This document shows, in pieces, positions 1-9,672 of a DNA stretch of 64,000 nt; the stretch's first letter is position 1; each line of letters starts with the position of its first letter. The stretch is from Calothrix sp. NIES-3974. Lineage in GTDB: Bacteria; Cyanobacteriota; Cyanobacteriia; Cyanobacteriales; Nostocaceae. Where the stretch lies: the NCBI RefSeq assembly GCF_002368395.1, contig NZ_AP018254.1:2852001-2916000 (forward strand), given 5' to 3'. Both the position numbers and the translations under genes were made by a program. A model generated the notes under the pieces. The model was not told the origin of the DNA. It ran no database searches and saw only the letters and a program-made list of their open reading frames with translations.

Positions 1-138
1 GTTCCCTGGGAATTAACCTGGTCCTGTTACCAAGGGGGAGAGGTTGCTTGTGGAGTCTGTGATTCTTGCCAACTAAGATTAGCAGCTTTTCAAGAATTAG
101 GATTAACAGACCCCATACCCTACAATATACGGACTTGA
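1..138 (+). CDS. queC: 7-cyano-7-deazaguanine synthase QueC, C-terminal end (partial)
   Basis: The window opens inside this gene; 45 codons and a TGA stop remain. The fragment carries the QueC zinc-binding signature: [16 protein letters not shown] contains four cysteines in the family's C-x7-C-x2-C-x2-C spacing, followed by the conserved [17 protein letters not shown] tail. QueC is a cytosolic ATP-dependent enzyme that turns 7-carboxy-7-deazaguanine into preQ0, the precursor of queuosine in tRNA. The last 19 bases overlap the 3' end of the convergent CorC-type gene. The catalytic N-terminal part lies outside the window, so only the tail can be judged, but the cysteine cluster is distinctive. 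Confidence 0.88.
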   Translation, partial: VPWELTWSCYQGGEVACGVCDSCQLRLAAFQELGLTDPIPYNIRT

Positions 139-1442
139 ATTTGGTGTAATCTTGGTCCAACGACAGAAACAACCGTAAATTCTAAATTTTGGTAAATAAA
201 AACTTCTCCACGGTTGGGCATTTTTTGCAATTGGGATAAAATAAAACCACCCAAGGTTTGGTACTCAGTCGCCAAAGGTAAATCCACCTGCAAAATCTCG
301 TTAAAATCTTCCAAATTAATTTGAGCTTGGACTAAAAACGTGTTGTTATCCACATTTTGAATCAGTAAGCCATTTACATCCCTGGGAGTACCAGTAGAGC
401 CAATAATTTGGGCAATCACATCCTTAATCGTCACTAACCCCACCGTTCCCCCAAACTCATCAACAACAATTGCCATCGGTGGTGTTTCTGGCTGAATCAT
501 GGGTAATAATTCATGCAACGGTGTGTGTTCGGGTACAAATCTTGCAGGACGCATCCACGGTTGCAGTTGGGTTTCCGGTGTAATTTTTCCTAAAGCCAAC
601 GGTTTTGTGAGGTCTGGAAAATAAACAACACCACGAATATCATCCAGGGATTCGCCAATAACCGGATAGGTAAAATGACCTGTTTTTGCCATCTCCCACA
701 ATAGGTTTTGTAACGTAGCTTGTTTCGGGAGGGAAATAATTTGAGTCCGGGGAACCATAATTTCCTGGGTACGAACTTCACTAAACTCAAACACATTTTT
801 CAGTAATTCCCGTTCCTCAGCTTGTAAACCCGTTGATTCCCGTTCCGTGGCAATAATCAATTGTAATTCTTCCGGGGTGACAGGCGATCGCCATACCTTA
901 TCGTTGTAATTAATACGAAAAAATTTTAAGAGTAACCAGGTAGAATTATTTAAAACCCAAATAAAAGGACTAAATATCCGCACAATTGGCCTGATAAAAG
1001 GGCCTAAAAACCGTGCTAATTGCTCAGAATAGAGCATTGCCACAGATTTTGGACATAATTCCCCTAAAACAATTTGTAAATAGGCAATTAAAAAGAAAGA
1101 AATCGGAATTGCTAAGGAATGGGAAACAAATCTATTCAGACGAATCGGTAGGGGTAAAAACTGTAACCAAAAATCAATTACCACAGAAATCGAACTTTCC
1201 CCAATCCATCCTAATGCCAAACTCGACAGAGTGATCCCCAACTGAGTAGTTGACAACAGTCGATCGATACTATCTTGCAAACGTTTCACCGCGATCGCTT
1301 CAATATCTCCAGCTTGAACCAACTGATGAATCCGCGATCGCCGCACAGTCACCACCGAAAATTCAGCCGTCACAAAAAAAGCATTAATCGCAATCAGCAG
1401 CAACACTGATAAAAATCGCAGTCCGATATCTGTCCAAATCAC
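120..1442 (-). CDS. hemolysin-family/CNNM-CorC-type membrane protein with CBS domains
   Basis: 440 residues in the order of the HlyC/CorC family. An N-terminal DUF21/CNNM transmembrane domain (about residues 5-190, with the motif [12 protein letters not shown] near the start) is followed by a tandem CBS pair (about 210-335, with [13 protein letters not shown] and the [16 protein letters not shown] motif typical of CorC) and a C-terminal CorC_HlyC domain (about 350-435). Members sit in the plasma membrane, and some export or regulate Mg2+ or other divalent cations; the name hemolysin is historical. The start used is GTG and has no clear Shine-Dalgarno, so the N-terminus is provisional. The gene converges on queC with a 19-bp overlap. 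Substrate is not predictable from sequence. Confidence 0.9.
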   Translation of the reverse strand: MIWTDIGLRFLSVLLLIAINAFFVTAEFSVVTVRRSRIHQLVQAGDIEAIAVKRLQDSIDRLLSTTQLGITLSSLALGWIGESSISVVIDFWLQFLPLPIRLNRFVSHSLAIPISFFLIAYLQIVLGELCPKSVAMLYSEQLARFLGPFIRPIVRIFSPFIWVLNNSTWLLLKFFRINYNDKVWRSPVTPEELQLIIATERESTGLQAEERELLKNVFEFSEVRTQEIMVPRTQIISLPKQATLQNLLWEMAKTGHFTYPVIGESLDDIRGVVYFPDLTKPLALGKITPETQLQPWMRPARFVPEHTPLHELLPMIQPETPPMAIVVDEFGGTVGLVTIKDVIAQIIGSTGTPRDVNGLLIQNVDNNTFLVQAQINLEDFNEILQVDLPLATEYQTLGGFILSQLQKMPNRGEVFIYQNLEFTVVSVVGPRLHQIQVRIL

Positions 1443-1879
1443 GTTTGCAAAACCACTCGCACAAGAGCGCCCATGAAAAAAATAATTATGTAAAATAATT
1501 ATGAGCTAATAGCGATCGCCACCCCATCGCAGTTATTCGCAACATTCTTGATACTCCCCAACCCTGTGATGGGTAGAGATTCTCGCTTTTGCAGGATTCC
1601 CAGGAATTTACCCGAAGCCAAGCATCTTGACCGAAAAGGAAAGTTTTCATCCGGTAATTACCTCTATTAGGTAATATACTTTACACGGTAAACCAATGAG
1701 CCTTTTGTTTAGATGATCAATGCTTAAAGGATAAATCTCACCTGTTAACTGTCAACAAACCACAAGGGAATATATCAGCTTGCAAAGTATATCCAACCTA
1801 ACTGCGGCTAATTAAACTCGACTATAGTTCATACAGTCAATGATTGACGATCAACAATTATCTACATAACTGCTGTTAT
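1443..1879. other. intergenic region, no gene seen
   Basis: AT-rich spacer between two minus-strand genes. It holds a HIP1 site near 1512 and a short CTGTTAACTGTCAAC stretch near 1741, which belongs to a GTTAAC/GTTGAC-rich repeat seen at many points of the window (for example near 4694, 9020, 37530 and 63314). No convincing open frame or terminator was seen. Confidence 0.6.
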
Positions 1880-2572
1880 CTATCGCGACACTGGAATATT
1901 TTGTAATTCCAAGCGCAATTTTTGAGCAGGATAATCAGTTAATGCCAAAGAGATTTTACTCACATCATCCAATAAGGAAGCAGAGATACTAATCGTACCA
2001 GACACTTCCTGTCCATTTCCAGCTAACTCCGTCGGTAATCCATCAGTACTAGCACTCAAAGCCCTACCCTTATCATCGGTCACATCCAAAAAACTATACA
2101 AAAAACGCACCGGTTCTTGAGAATTATTTTGCATTTTCACCCGCATAATCAAATCACCCCCAGAAAACCTAGCCGACTGTACCGAAAAAGTCACTCCATC
2201 AGCTTCGGTATTAATCGGGAAACCCGCTTGAGGTTTTTCTTCTGTTTCTTTAGGTTTTTCTGCCACATTCTCTGTTTTCGCAATTAAATCTTCATCCTCT
2301 TCCTTTGGCTTTTCAGTTTTTGCAGCCTTTGTTTTCCCTTCAATCCGAGCTTTAACTGTTTTTAAGATTTCCTCCTCCCGTAGTAAAGCCACACCAGCTT
2401 GGCTATTATTCGCTAAGTTGGTAAACTTAGTCGTTGGTCGTGCATCTGGGGTTGTCACACCCTTGAGAGCCTTACTACCGATGTCAAACCCCAAAATTGC
2501 ACTGACCGAACCTGCTCCTAACATTAGGGCTAAAAGAATTAACGTCAGCAGAACCGTAGAATTTATTTTCAT
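1880..2572 (-). CDS. hypothetical exported or membrane-anchored protein
   Basis: 230 residues with an ATG start. Residues 5-26 form one hydrophobic segment (TVLLTLILLALMLGAGSV) that could be a signal peptide or an N-terminal anchor. Residues 65-120 are a charged Lys/Glu-rich linker of low complexity. The C-terminal half (about 120-228) looks like a beta-sandwich, with alternating hydrophobic strands such as VTFSVQSARFSGGDLIMRVK and FLYSFLDVTDDKGRAL, resembling extracytoplasmic immunoglobulin-like modules. I do not recognise a named family. Its neighbours do not suggest a function. Coding is supported by length, a clean N-terminal signal and a balanced composition in the folded part. Confidence 0.75.
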   Translation of the reverse strand: MKINSTVLLTLILLALMLGAGSVSAILGFDIGSKALKGVTTPDARPTTKFTNLANNSQAGVALLREEEILKTVKARIEGKTKAAKTEKPKEEDEDLIAKTENVAEKPKETEEKPQAGFPINTEADGVTFSVQSARFSGGDLIMRVKMQNNSQEPVRFLYSFLDVTDDKGRALSASTDGLPTELAGNGQEVSGTISISASLLDDVSKISLALTDYPAQKLRLELQNIPVSR

Positions 2573-2716
2573 AAACCTGAAAAATTAACAATTAGTTTAG
2601 TCTTGATACATTGATACCGGACAAGCAGATTTCCATTGATTTTAGCCTGTAAATACGGAGTTGGGAGTTGGAATAAACTATTTTCTTATTTGGCTGTGTC
2701 CAAACAAGATGGGAGA

Positions 2717-3403
2717 CTAGTGCTGGTTGGCTGAAATAAACCGAGTATTAACTTTTGATCTAGTGTCCATGTTCCCCGAATCTAGCGTCCATGTTCCCCT
2801 GAACTAGTGACCATGCTCCCCTGATCTGGTGACCATGCTTCGTGGATCTAGTGACCATATTCCCCGAATCTAGTGACCATATTCCCCGAATCTAGTGACC
2901 ATGCTCCGCGTGGTCACTTAGCCAGTTGAAGGCTCTGCCTTCATTCACGAGGTAGGAACCTCGCAGATTCTGCTCCCACGCGGAGCATGGGAGGGAGGGA
3001 TATTGATCTAGTGACCATGCTCCCCTGATCTAGTGACCATGTTCCCCGAATCTAGTGACCATGCTCCGCGTGGTCACTTAGCCAGTTGAAGGCTCTGCCT
3101 TCATTCACGAGGTAGGAACCTCGCAGATTCTGCTCCCACGCGGAGCATGGGAGGGAGGGATATTGATCTAGTGACCATGCTCCCCTGATCTGGTGACCAT
3201 GCTTCGTGGATCTAGTGACCATATTCCCCGAATCTAGTGACCATGCTTCGTGGATCTAGTGACCATGCTCCGCGTGGTCACTTAGTCAGCGAGGGCTACT
3301 GCCTTCATTCACGAGGTAGGAACCTCGCAGATTCTGCTCCCACGCGGAGCATGGGAGGGAGGGAAAAGGTAAGTATATTTACGCCGCGCGGTACTAGCTT
3401 GTT
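2717..3403. repeat. expanded repeat element: 22-bp minisatellite plus three copies of a ~110-bp unit
   Basis: Two layers of repetition are visible. The first is a degenerate 22-bp tandem unit, GATCTAGTGACCATGCTCCCCT, with variants ending TTCCCCGA or TTCGTG, running from about 2755 to 2900 and again around 3005-3050 and 3165-3260. The second is a longer unit starting CATGCTCCGCGTGG and ending CCACGCGGAGCATG, present three times (near 2890-3000, 3060-3160 and 3265-3360). Its ends are inverted repeats of about 15 bp that could fold into a long hairpin. The whole is bounded by a left part (CTAGTGCTGGTTGGCTGAAA) and a right part (ATTTACGCCGCGCGGTACTA) that also bound a much shorter single copy at 34707-34897. 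No unique spacers lie between units, so it is not a CRISPR array. Confidence 0.85.
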
Positions 3404-3438
3404 AATAGGGAGCGGGGAGTAGCCTAAATATAAAGCTG

Positions 3439-3510
3439 ACACCAGAACCGATGAAAGTGATTTTTCCCACTCCCTTCACGGATTATTCCCGACTCACCTT
3501 CAAGTCAAGA
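3439..3510. repeat. dispersed repeat (copy 1 of 3)
   Basis: The sequence ACACCAGAACCGATGAAAGT followed by TTTTTCCCACTCCC and CTTTCAAGTCA-like ends recurs in diverged form at 12797-12845 and 43907-43990. It is non-coding in every frame, has no terminal inverted repeats that I can see, and always lies between genes. Confidence 0.6.
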
Positions 3511-3680
3511 ATTAACTATAATTGGACGTTTGGTGTCGAGTTCACACTACATGGTTTGGCTTCGCCGAACGCTAATAACGATGGTTTCCCAACGATTATC
3601 GGAGACTAGCTAGAAAAAAACAATGAAACTTTATCCCCATAATCGGTAAAATATATGTTATATTATATCTTCGTTAACAT

Positions 3681-3753
3681 CCAGGGTTGGCCGAGCGGTT
3701 GAGGCAGCGAACTCATAATTCGCCCTAGGCAGGTTCAACTCCTGCACCCTGGA
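3681..3753 (+). tRNA. tRNA with CAU anticodon, probably tRNA-Ile2
   Basis: A complete 73-nt cloverleaf: acceptor stem CCAGGGT/ACCCTGG with discriminator A, D arm GCC...GGC, anticodon stem GCGAA/TTCGC around loop CTCATAA (anticodon CAU), 5-nt variable loop, and T arm GCAGG/CCTGC with TTCAACT. CCA is not encoded. A CAU anticodon fits initiator Met, elongator Met or lysidine-modified Ile2. The D arm (TGGCCGAGCGGTT) and the T arm resemble plastid tRNA-Ile(CAU), so Ile2 is favoured. The tRNA call is very firm; the isotype is an inference. Confidence 0.9.
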
Positions 3754-3771
3754 CTTGATGTGCTAGCACCA

Positions 3772-4263
3772 TCAAATGATTTCAAACTCTAACCCCTGGG
3801 TTGACAAAAAATCATGGGTGAAGTGGTCTGTAATATTTGTATCGCTCAATTCCAAATTATAAAAATCCACCACATCATCCTGAAAATAGGGACCAGCGTG
3901 CCATGTTCCCACATTTAACTTAATAAAACAATCCCCCGGAATCCGAAAAGCCTTGATTGCCTGTAAATTTGGTACATCTACACTACTGTCGGGTGGACAA
4001 ACAGCAATTAACCACTCTTTCCCTCCCAGGGAACCCAAGCATTGGGTACACTTGAGATGACGAGTAATCCGATGGAAACGACATCCCCGTCGGTGTAAGC
4101 GCATAATATAAAACCTGGGAATTCCCTGACTTAGTTCTAATTGAGCATCTTCCAAATCAAAAGCTTTACCATCTGCACTAGGGGTAATCACTTGTCCGTA
4201 GGGACGAAATGCTTCTGAAGTGATGATTTGAGCTTGAAGTTGGGTAAGGGTAGGTGCTGTCAT
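3772..4263 (-). CDS. ureidoglycolate lyase (AllA) family protein
   Basis: 163 residues, close to the usual length of AllA-family proteins. The N-terminus (ITSEAFRPYGQVI) and central motifs (GIPRFYIMRL, HRITRHLKCTQCLGSLGGKEW, then VAP/VCPPD) match the cupin-like ureidoglycolate lyase family, whose founding members split ureidoglycolate into glyoxylate and urea in purine (allantoin) breakdown. KLNVGTWHAGPYF, near residue 122, is the conserved cupin strand of the family. No other purine-catabolic gene is visible nearby, so the physiological substrate is unproven. The gene ends 18 bp from the tRNA, facing it. Confidence 0.82.
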   Translation of the reverse strand: MTAPTLTQLQAQIITSEAFRPYGQVITPSADGKAFDLEDAQLELSQGIPRFYIMRLHRRGCRFHRITRHLKCTQCLGSLGGKEWLIAVCPPDSSVDVPNLQAIKAFRIPGDCFIKLNVGTWHAGPYFQDDVVDFYNLELSDTNITDHFTHDFLSTQGLEFEII

Positions 4264-5132
4264 TGGATTTTTAATTCGTAATTCGTAATACCCGCTACGC
4301 GGGAAGCAAGCTACGTAATTCGTAATTTGTAATTAAAAACTTCTAATTGCAGGTTACGAATTATTTGGGGAACGCTTGTATTCTCTAATTTAGGCTATCT
4401 ATGGGGTTTTACGCTCCCCATACCCCGTCAGACAATTGGCTAGTACCGTTTTCATGTGAAGTTGCACATCACCAGTTATCTGAAGCAAGGAGGAACGATT
4501 AAGCAATCTCATAATCTTCAATGTTAACGATTCGCTGAGATTGATGCGCTCCACTTTCTTCCCCACTGTGATAGCAATAAGCAAGCTAGGTAATGACACG
4601 CAAAAAATTAGATGCAGTTTCATCTAAAATTGGTATAAAACACATATTCATTGCATAAATTTGCCTAAATATCTAAATATTTTATGGCTTGTTGACTTTT
4701 AACTGTTAACTGCTAACGGTTTCCCTTCAACTGTAAACAATCAACTGTCAACAATATAGCGAATATACAAGCTCAATGCGCAATAACTTAGTCTAAAATG
4801 TTCTAGCTGGTTCCGATAAACATCCCTGGAGAAAAACCTGACTTCTCACCTCAGTTAATCTGAAAATTCAAAATCCGTCTTGGAAAGTTTGGTGGAAGAA
4901 TAAATCTCCCCGAAGTTTACCGGAAAGCGCAAAGTCTGCGGGGGGATACTCCTCCCGTAGAACTTTGTAAGAAGAAAATCTTCCCGGTAACTTCTCTTCC
5001 CTGACTTTCCGCAAAATCTCAAATCCTTGGGTGGTTCACTACCAACAGTCCTCAACCCAGTATTAATACTGATGCCACAGGTATGATTCATCCGGTTTTA
5101 ATATTGGTAGCCAAATCTGCCAGTATTAATCT
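4264..5132. other. intergenic region with repeats; no supported gene
   Basis: This 0.87-kb stretch contains AATTCGTAAT-type repeats (4272-4330) and a GTTAACTG/GTCAAC-rich stretch (4694-4755). Two short minus-strand frames (4399-4623 and 4855-5091) are present. The first begins with a hydrophobic stretch but lacks a ribosome binding site, and the second has no recognisable features. I do not support either as a gene. Confidence 0.5.
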
Positions 5133-7649
5133 ATGCTAGATAACTTTTCATCTGAATCGTTTGCCCTATCTACAACTTTATCCGGTATCTCTAAATTCAA
5201 ATCGATTGCCGAAGACAATAATCCCTTAGAAACTGACAATTTTTTACCTTTGCAAGCATCTTCTCTACAACTTAGTGAAGGTATCAAATTATCCGAAACA
5301 AATGCCAATCTCCCCAATCCTAACTGGGTGCGAACAATTGGTAGTACGGCTTTTGATGCTGGTTATGAGGTGGTGGTAGACCAGGTTGGTAATGTCTATA
5401 CCATTGGAGAATTCCGCAGAAGCGTCACCTTAGATGGTAGAACAATTACTTCTAATGCTAATACGGGTGATGTATTTGTAGTTAAGCAAAATGGACAGGA
5501 TGGGAGTATTGCTTGGGTTAAAGCTATTGGTGGAACCAGAGGTGATATTGGTTATGGAATAGCCGTCGATGGTAATGGGGATGTTTACACCACTGGTTAT
5601 TTTCAAAGTACGGTGAATTTAGGTGGAGAGGGGAATTCCTTAACTAGTAAGGGGTTTGCTGATATTTTTATCCTCAAACATAGTGGGGAAAATGGTGATG
5701 TGATTTGGTCTAAAAGCATTGGGGGAACGGGTTTTGATGGTGGTTTTGCCATTTCCGTCGATGATAATGGCCATGTTTACACCACTGGGACTTTTAATGG
5801 TTCAGTGGATTTAGATGGGGATGGAACTCCAGAAGTTAGCAATGGTTTGAGTGATGCTTTTGTAATTAAGCAAAATGCGAGTGATGGTAGTGTTGTTTGG
5901 GGGAGAAAAATTGGTGGGACTGGTTATGATTATGGCTATGGAGTCACCGTCGATGGTAGCGGAAATGTTTACGTGACTGGTGAATTTCAAGGTGCGATTG
6001 ATTTGAATGGTGATGGAACAATTGACCTGAGAAGTGCTGGTGAAATTGATGGATTTATTGTTAAGTATAACCTGAGCGGTGATGTTGTCTGGTCAAGACA
6101 GATTGGTGGCAGGGGTTTTGATTACAGTTATGATATTGCCGTCGATACAAGGGGTGATGTGTATGTCACTGGTTTCTTCGATGGGTCGGTGGATTGGTTC
6201 GGGAATAGAAACTTCACCAACTCCCAGGGTCAAGATGATATCTTTGTCGCTAAATACCGGGGTGGTGATGGTAGTTTGGTATGGGTGACACCAATGGGGG
6301 GAACAGCTTCTGATGTTGGATATGCGATCGCCCTTGATAGCTATGGTAATGTGTATACCACTGGTTATTTTGAGGGTACTGTTGATTTTGCTAACAATGG
6401 TAATCCGGTCACCAATGCTGGTTCGAGTGATGTTTTTGTGATTCAGCAAAATGCTAGTAATGGCAAAGTTAACTGGGTAAAAACCATTGGTGGTACAAGT
6501 GTTGAAGTTGGTGTGGGGATTGCTGTTGACCGAGAGAAAAATGTGTTTGTCACGGGTTACTTCCAGGGTGAGGTGGATTTAAACCTGGATGGGACACCGG
6601 AACAAAGTGCAGGAGATACAGATGGGTTTGTAGTTAAGTTGGTCGCTACAGTTCAAACCAATACCCGTCACGATTTTGATGGAGATGGCAAAGCCGATAT
6701 TCTCTGGCGTAATTATACAACCGGAGAAAACGCTATTTGGAAATTAGATAATTTTGCGATCGCAGATGCTGCGTTTATTAATCCCCCAGTCACAGATGGG
6801 AATTGGCAAATCATCACCTCCGGAGATTTTAATGGAGATGGTAAAGCTGATATTCTCTGGCGGAACATCAGTACTGGGAGAAATGCCATTTGGTTAATGG
6901 ATGGTCTGAATGTCCTAGGGGGAGATTCCCAACAGTTTATTATTTCTGCAACTCCAGACTGGACAATGGTGAGTGCAGCAGATTTTGATGGAGACGGTAA
7001 AGATGATATTTTATGGCGTAATTATAACACCGGTGAAAATGCGGTTTGGTTGATGGATGGTTTCCAGGTGAATGGTCAGTTCCTCAGTATCCGTACCGTT
7101 AGTGAACCCAGTTGGAAAATGGTAGCTGCTGGTGATGTGGATGGGGACGGAAAAGCTGATATCATTTGGCGTAATCAATTAAATGGGAAAAATGCCGTTT
7201 GGTTGATGGAGGCTGCGCAAGTTAAACAAGCTCGATTTATCGAAACAGTTGCTGACCAAAGTTGGCAAATCAAAGCTATTGGTGACACCGATGGTGATAG
7301 GAAACAGGATATTATTTGGCAAAATCAAGCCAATGGGGAAAGTGCTGTTTGGAATCTAGATACCAATACATTGGATAACGAAGGTAAGTTTACAATCACT
7401 GGTAAATTTATTGAGGATAAAAACTCAATACGGATTCGAGTCCCCCAAGGTTGGCAAATTGAAACCGCCGCCGATTATAATGGCGATGGTCGAGCAGATT
7501 TATTATGGTACAATCAGTCTACTGGAAAAACAGCCCTGTGGTGGATGGATGGTGAAGTCGCCACCACAACTGAGTTTATCACAAATGGGGGTGTAGTTGT
7601 TAATCTAGATGCGGCTTGGGAAGTCAGTTTTTCTCCAAGATATATGTAG
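5133..7649 (+). CDS. SBBP beta-propeller and FG-GAP/VCBS repeat protein
   Basis: 838 residues in two repeat blocks. From about residue 65 to 505 run seven or eight SBBP-type repeats of about 58 residues with the core pattern W-x-K/R-x-IGGT...DxGYGIAVDxxGNVYxTGYF. From about 512 to 835 run five or six FG-GAP/VCBS-like repeats with calcium-binding DFDGDGKADILWRN motifs followed by TGENAVWLMDG. Both blocks are expected to form beta-propellers; the Asp-rich loops would bind Ca2+. No classical signal peptide is seen, which in cyanobacteria is common for proteins exported by type I secretion, but that is an inference. The ATG start has no strong Shine-Dalgarno. Likely extracellular or surface-located; ligand unknown. 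Confidence 0.88.
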   Translation: MLDNFSSESFALSTTLSGISKFKSIAEDNNPLETDNFLPLQASSLQLSEGIKLSETNANLPNPNWVRTIGSTAFDAGYEVVVDQVGNVYTIGEFRRSVTLDGRTITSNANTGDVFVVKQNGQDGSIAWVKAIGGTRGDIGYGIAVDGNGDVYTTGYFQSTVNLGGEGNSLTSKGFADIFILKHSGENGDVIWSKSIGGTGFDGGFAISVDDNGHVYTTGTFNGSVDLDGDGTPEVSNGLSDAFVIKQNASDGSVVWGRKIGGTGYDYGYGVTVDGSGNVYVTGEFQGAIDLNGDGTIDLRSAGEIDGFIVKYNLSGDVVWSRQIGGRGFDYSYDIAVDTRGDVYVTGFFDGSVDWFGNRNFTNSQGQDDIFVAKYRGGDGSLVWVTPMGGTASDVGYAIALDSYGNVYTTGYFEGTVDFANNGNPVTNAGSSDVFVIQQNASNGKVNWVKTIGGTSVEVGVGIAVDREKNVFVTGYFQGEVDLNLDGTPEQSAGDTDGFVVKLVATVQTNTRHDFDGDGKADILWRNYTTGENAIWKLDNFAIADAAFINPPVTDGNWQIITSGDFNGDGKADILWRNISTGRNAIWLMDGLNVLGGDSQQFIISATPDWTMVSAADFDGDGKDDILWRNYNTGENAVWLMDGFQVNGQFLSIRTVSEPSWKMVAAGDVDGDGKADIIWRNQLNGKNAVWLMEAAQVKQARFIETVADQSWQIKAIGDTDGDRKQDIIWQNQANGESAVWNLDTNTLDNEGKFTITGKFIEDKNSIRIRVPQGWQIETAADYNGDGRADLLWYNQSTGKTALWWMDGEVATTTEFITNGGVVVNLDAAWEVSFSPRYM

Positions 7650-7949
7650 GGTCTGCGGAAAAAGTATTTTTGTGACGGTAGGGAATAGGGAGTCGGGAAT
7701 CGGGAATACTTTGAACCCAACTATTCCTCTTTTCACAAGACCCAAAAAATGAAAAATGCCAGGTTTTTTAAGCCTTGCATACCTATTGGGAAAGCAATTT
7801 TTGTGACGAAAATCCCCTCTAATTCTTGTGATATCTAGAGACGCGGTATATCTAGAGACGCGATATATCGCGTCTTTACTATTTTTCAGCAAGCCCTATA
7901 TAATATACGTAAAATATCCTTTGAGAGTAATCCAAAATCCAAAATCCCA
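7650..7949. repeat. intergenic region with paired palindromes
   Basis: Contains the motif GGGTCTGCGGAAAAAG (7649-7664), also found near 34332 and 46364, and two neighbouring palindromes around 7838-7877 built on AGACGCGGTATAT and AGACGCGATATATCGCGTCT. These belong to the GAGACG...CGTCTC hairpin family scattered through the window. No gene is seen. Confidence 0.6.
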
Positions 7950-8870
7950 TTACACCTTGAGGATAGCAGCAACAGTTTCCACCACCGACTGGGACAGGGA
8001 ATGCAAATCATATCCTCCTTCTAAGCCTAGTAAAATTCTTGGTGTGATTTGCAAACAATATTGAGTAAATAATCCATAATCTTCTGGTTGGAGATTAATA
8101 TTTGCCAGGGGGTCGTCTGCATTCGCATCGTATCCAGCACTAATAATTAGTAAATCAGGTTGGAAATCCTGTAAAAAAGGGATAACTAACTTGGTGAATG
8201 CAGTTTCATAACTGCGTGTACTGCTACCGGGAGGAAGGGGAATATTTAAAACGTTATTGTATAGTCCTTTTTCCGTATGTCTTCCGGTTCCAGGATAGCA
8301 AGGGTATTGGTGAAGGGAACAATAGACTATGTGGGGGTTGGTTTCGACAATTTTCTGGGTTCCATTCCCGTGGTGGACATCCCAGTCGAGGATGGCCACC
8401 CGATTGATTTCCGGTTTTTCTAAGGCATATAATGCTGCGATCGCAGCGTTAGCAAATAAACAAAATCCCATCCCTGTTTCTGGTTCTGCGTGGTGTCCGG
8501 GAGGACGGGCTAACACAAACGCAGGTTTGTTGGTTTGAATCACCAGATCAACCCCATCTAACCAAGCGCTGATGGCTAATAATGCCACATCATAGCTTTG
8601 GGGTGATACGGGGGTCTCGTTGTCAATATATCCACCTCCCGTTTCCGCGATTTCCCTGACTTTGGTAATATATTCCGGTGTGTGGACTTGTGTGAGCAAG
8701 GGAATGATGGCACGTTGGTCAACGGGTGTGGGGGAATACCAAGTCAATTGGTTGGCAAAATCTGCTGTGTGTAAGGCTGCGGTAATGGCTGATAAACGTT
8801 GAGGTGTTTCGGGATGATAAACTCCGGTTTGATGATGGAGAAACTCATCGGAGTAGATAATTGCCACCAT
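7950..8870 (-). CDS. histone deacetylase family protein (class II-like deacetylase)
   Basis: 306 residues, the usual size for bacterial HDAC-superfamily enzymes (acetoin-utilisation protein and acetylpolyamine amidohydrolase relatives). The key residues are all visible: the catalytic His pair in RPPGHHAEP (H126, H127), zinc ligands D164 and H166 in DWDVHHGNGTQ and D248 in SAGYDA, and the catalytic tyrosine Y287 in GLEGGYDLH. The enzyme is therefore predicted to be an active zinc-dependent deacetylase in the cytosol, acting on acetyl-lysine or an acetylated small molecule. It stands alone, with the SBBP protein upstream in the opposite orientation, so context does not define the substrate. Confidence 0.93.
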   Translation of the reverse strand: MVAIIYSDEFLHHQTGVYHPETPQRLSAITAALHTADFANQLTWYSPTPVDQRAIIPLLTQVHTPEYITKVREIAETGGGYIDNETPVSPQSYDVALLAISAWLDGVDLVIQTNKPAFVLARPPGHHAEPETGMGFCLFANAAIAALYALEKPEINRVAILDWDVHHGNGTQKIVETNPHIVYCSLHQYPCYPGTGRHTEKGLYNNVLNIPLPPGSSTRSYETAFTKLVIPFLQDFQPDLLIISAGYDANADDPLANINLQPEDYGLFTQYCLQITPRILLGLEGGYDLHSLSQSVVETVAAILKV

Positions 8871-9004
8871 AATTATTTTTTGCAGAAACTGCCAGAAACT
8901 GAATTTGCGATCGCACCAAGTCGTAGTTTGTAAATTGTATCAGAAATAGAGACACGATACATCGCCTCTCCAGGATTACTATCGCAGTCCGAGCGGGATT
9001 TGCA

Positions 9005-9125
9005 AAATCTTACATGTAGGGTTGTTAACGGTTGATAGTTGACGGTTGACGGTTAAAAGTCACCAGTCATCAGTCAACGGCACGCTATTTTTCACGACTA
9101 AAATCGGATAGCTATATTTGATTTT
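9005..9125. repeat. ~105-bp dispersed repeat, inverted relative to a copy at 63252-63358
   Basis: Runs from AAATCTTACATGTAGGGTTG through a GTTGACGGTTGACGGTT stretch to GGCACGCTATTTTTCACGAC and AAATCGGATAGCTATATTT. The reverse complement of the stretch at 63252-63358 matches almost base for base over the core. It does not code for protein in any frame. Confidence 0.8.
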
Positions 9126-9672
9126 GCAAGACGCGTAGACTGGGTTATGGCTACTCATAATTTCTTATTTATAGGAGTTTGACCATATTGTGATTTTCTG
9201 TAGAAACCAGCCAAAATATCAAATATAAAACCCTCAATAAATTAGCTTGAAACAAACAATAAAACCCTCAATATCAAATCCCAATCAACAGAGAAATCGC
9301 TGCTAAATATCAACCAGCAAAACAGGAAAAAATCGCTGAAAAAAAACTGACTAACAACCCCCACAAAAATCTCGTAAAATCATCTAATATCAAGGATATA
9401 GAAGTCTTATTTTAACCTTGTTGGCGTAGCTAGCGCTGGTGGATACAAAACTTAGTCAAGTTTCTTCTCCCTACATCCTACTCCCCACTCCCTAAACCCA
9501 ACAGATAGATGCAAAAACCAAATCGGATCCCCATAGGTGAATATCTCCAAAAACAAGCAATTATTATGCTATAATTTGACAGAGAATACAGCAATTATTC
9601 AAATAAGCTTAAGAATAATATCGCTTGCCCTCCCAAAGGGTAAAAATTTAGTTTTTCGGAGTTTGTAAGGTT
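9126..9672. other. upstream region of gyrA, no gene seen
   Basis: AT-rich, with several imperfect TAAAACCCTCAATA repeats (9229-9280). No open frame of note. The stretch immediately before gyrA (GGAGTTTGTAAGGTT, 9658-9672) contains a GGAG that can serve as a weak ribosome binding site 11 bases before the ATG. Confidence 0.5.

Noticed and set aside
2755-3280. Regular short repeats that could be a CRISPR array
   Set aside because: The 22-bp units are directly adjacent, degenerate and lack unique spacers of constant length; no cas gene is nearby.
4399-4623. 74-codon minus-strand frame with a hydrophobic start
   Set aside because: No ribosome binding site, no recognisable domain, and the hydrophobic stretch lacks a good cleavage or lipobox site.
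4855-5091. 78-codon minus-strand frame
   Set aside because: Composition looks random and no motif is present.
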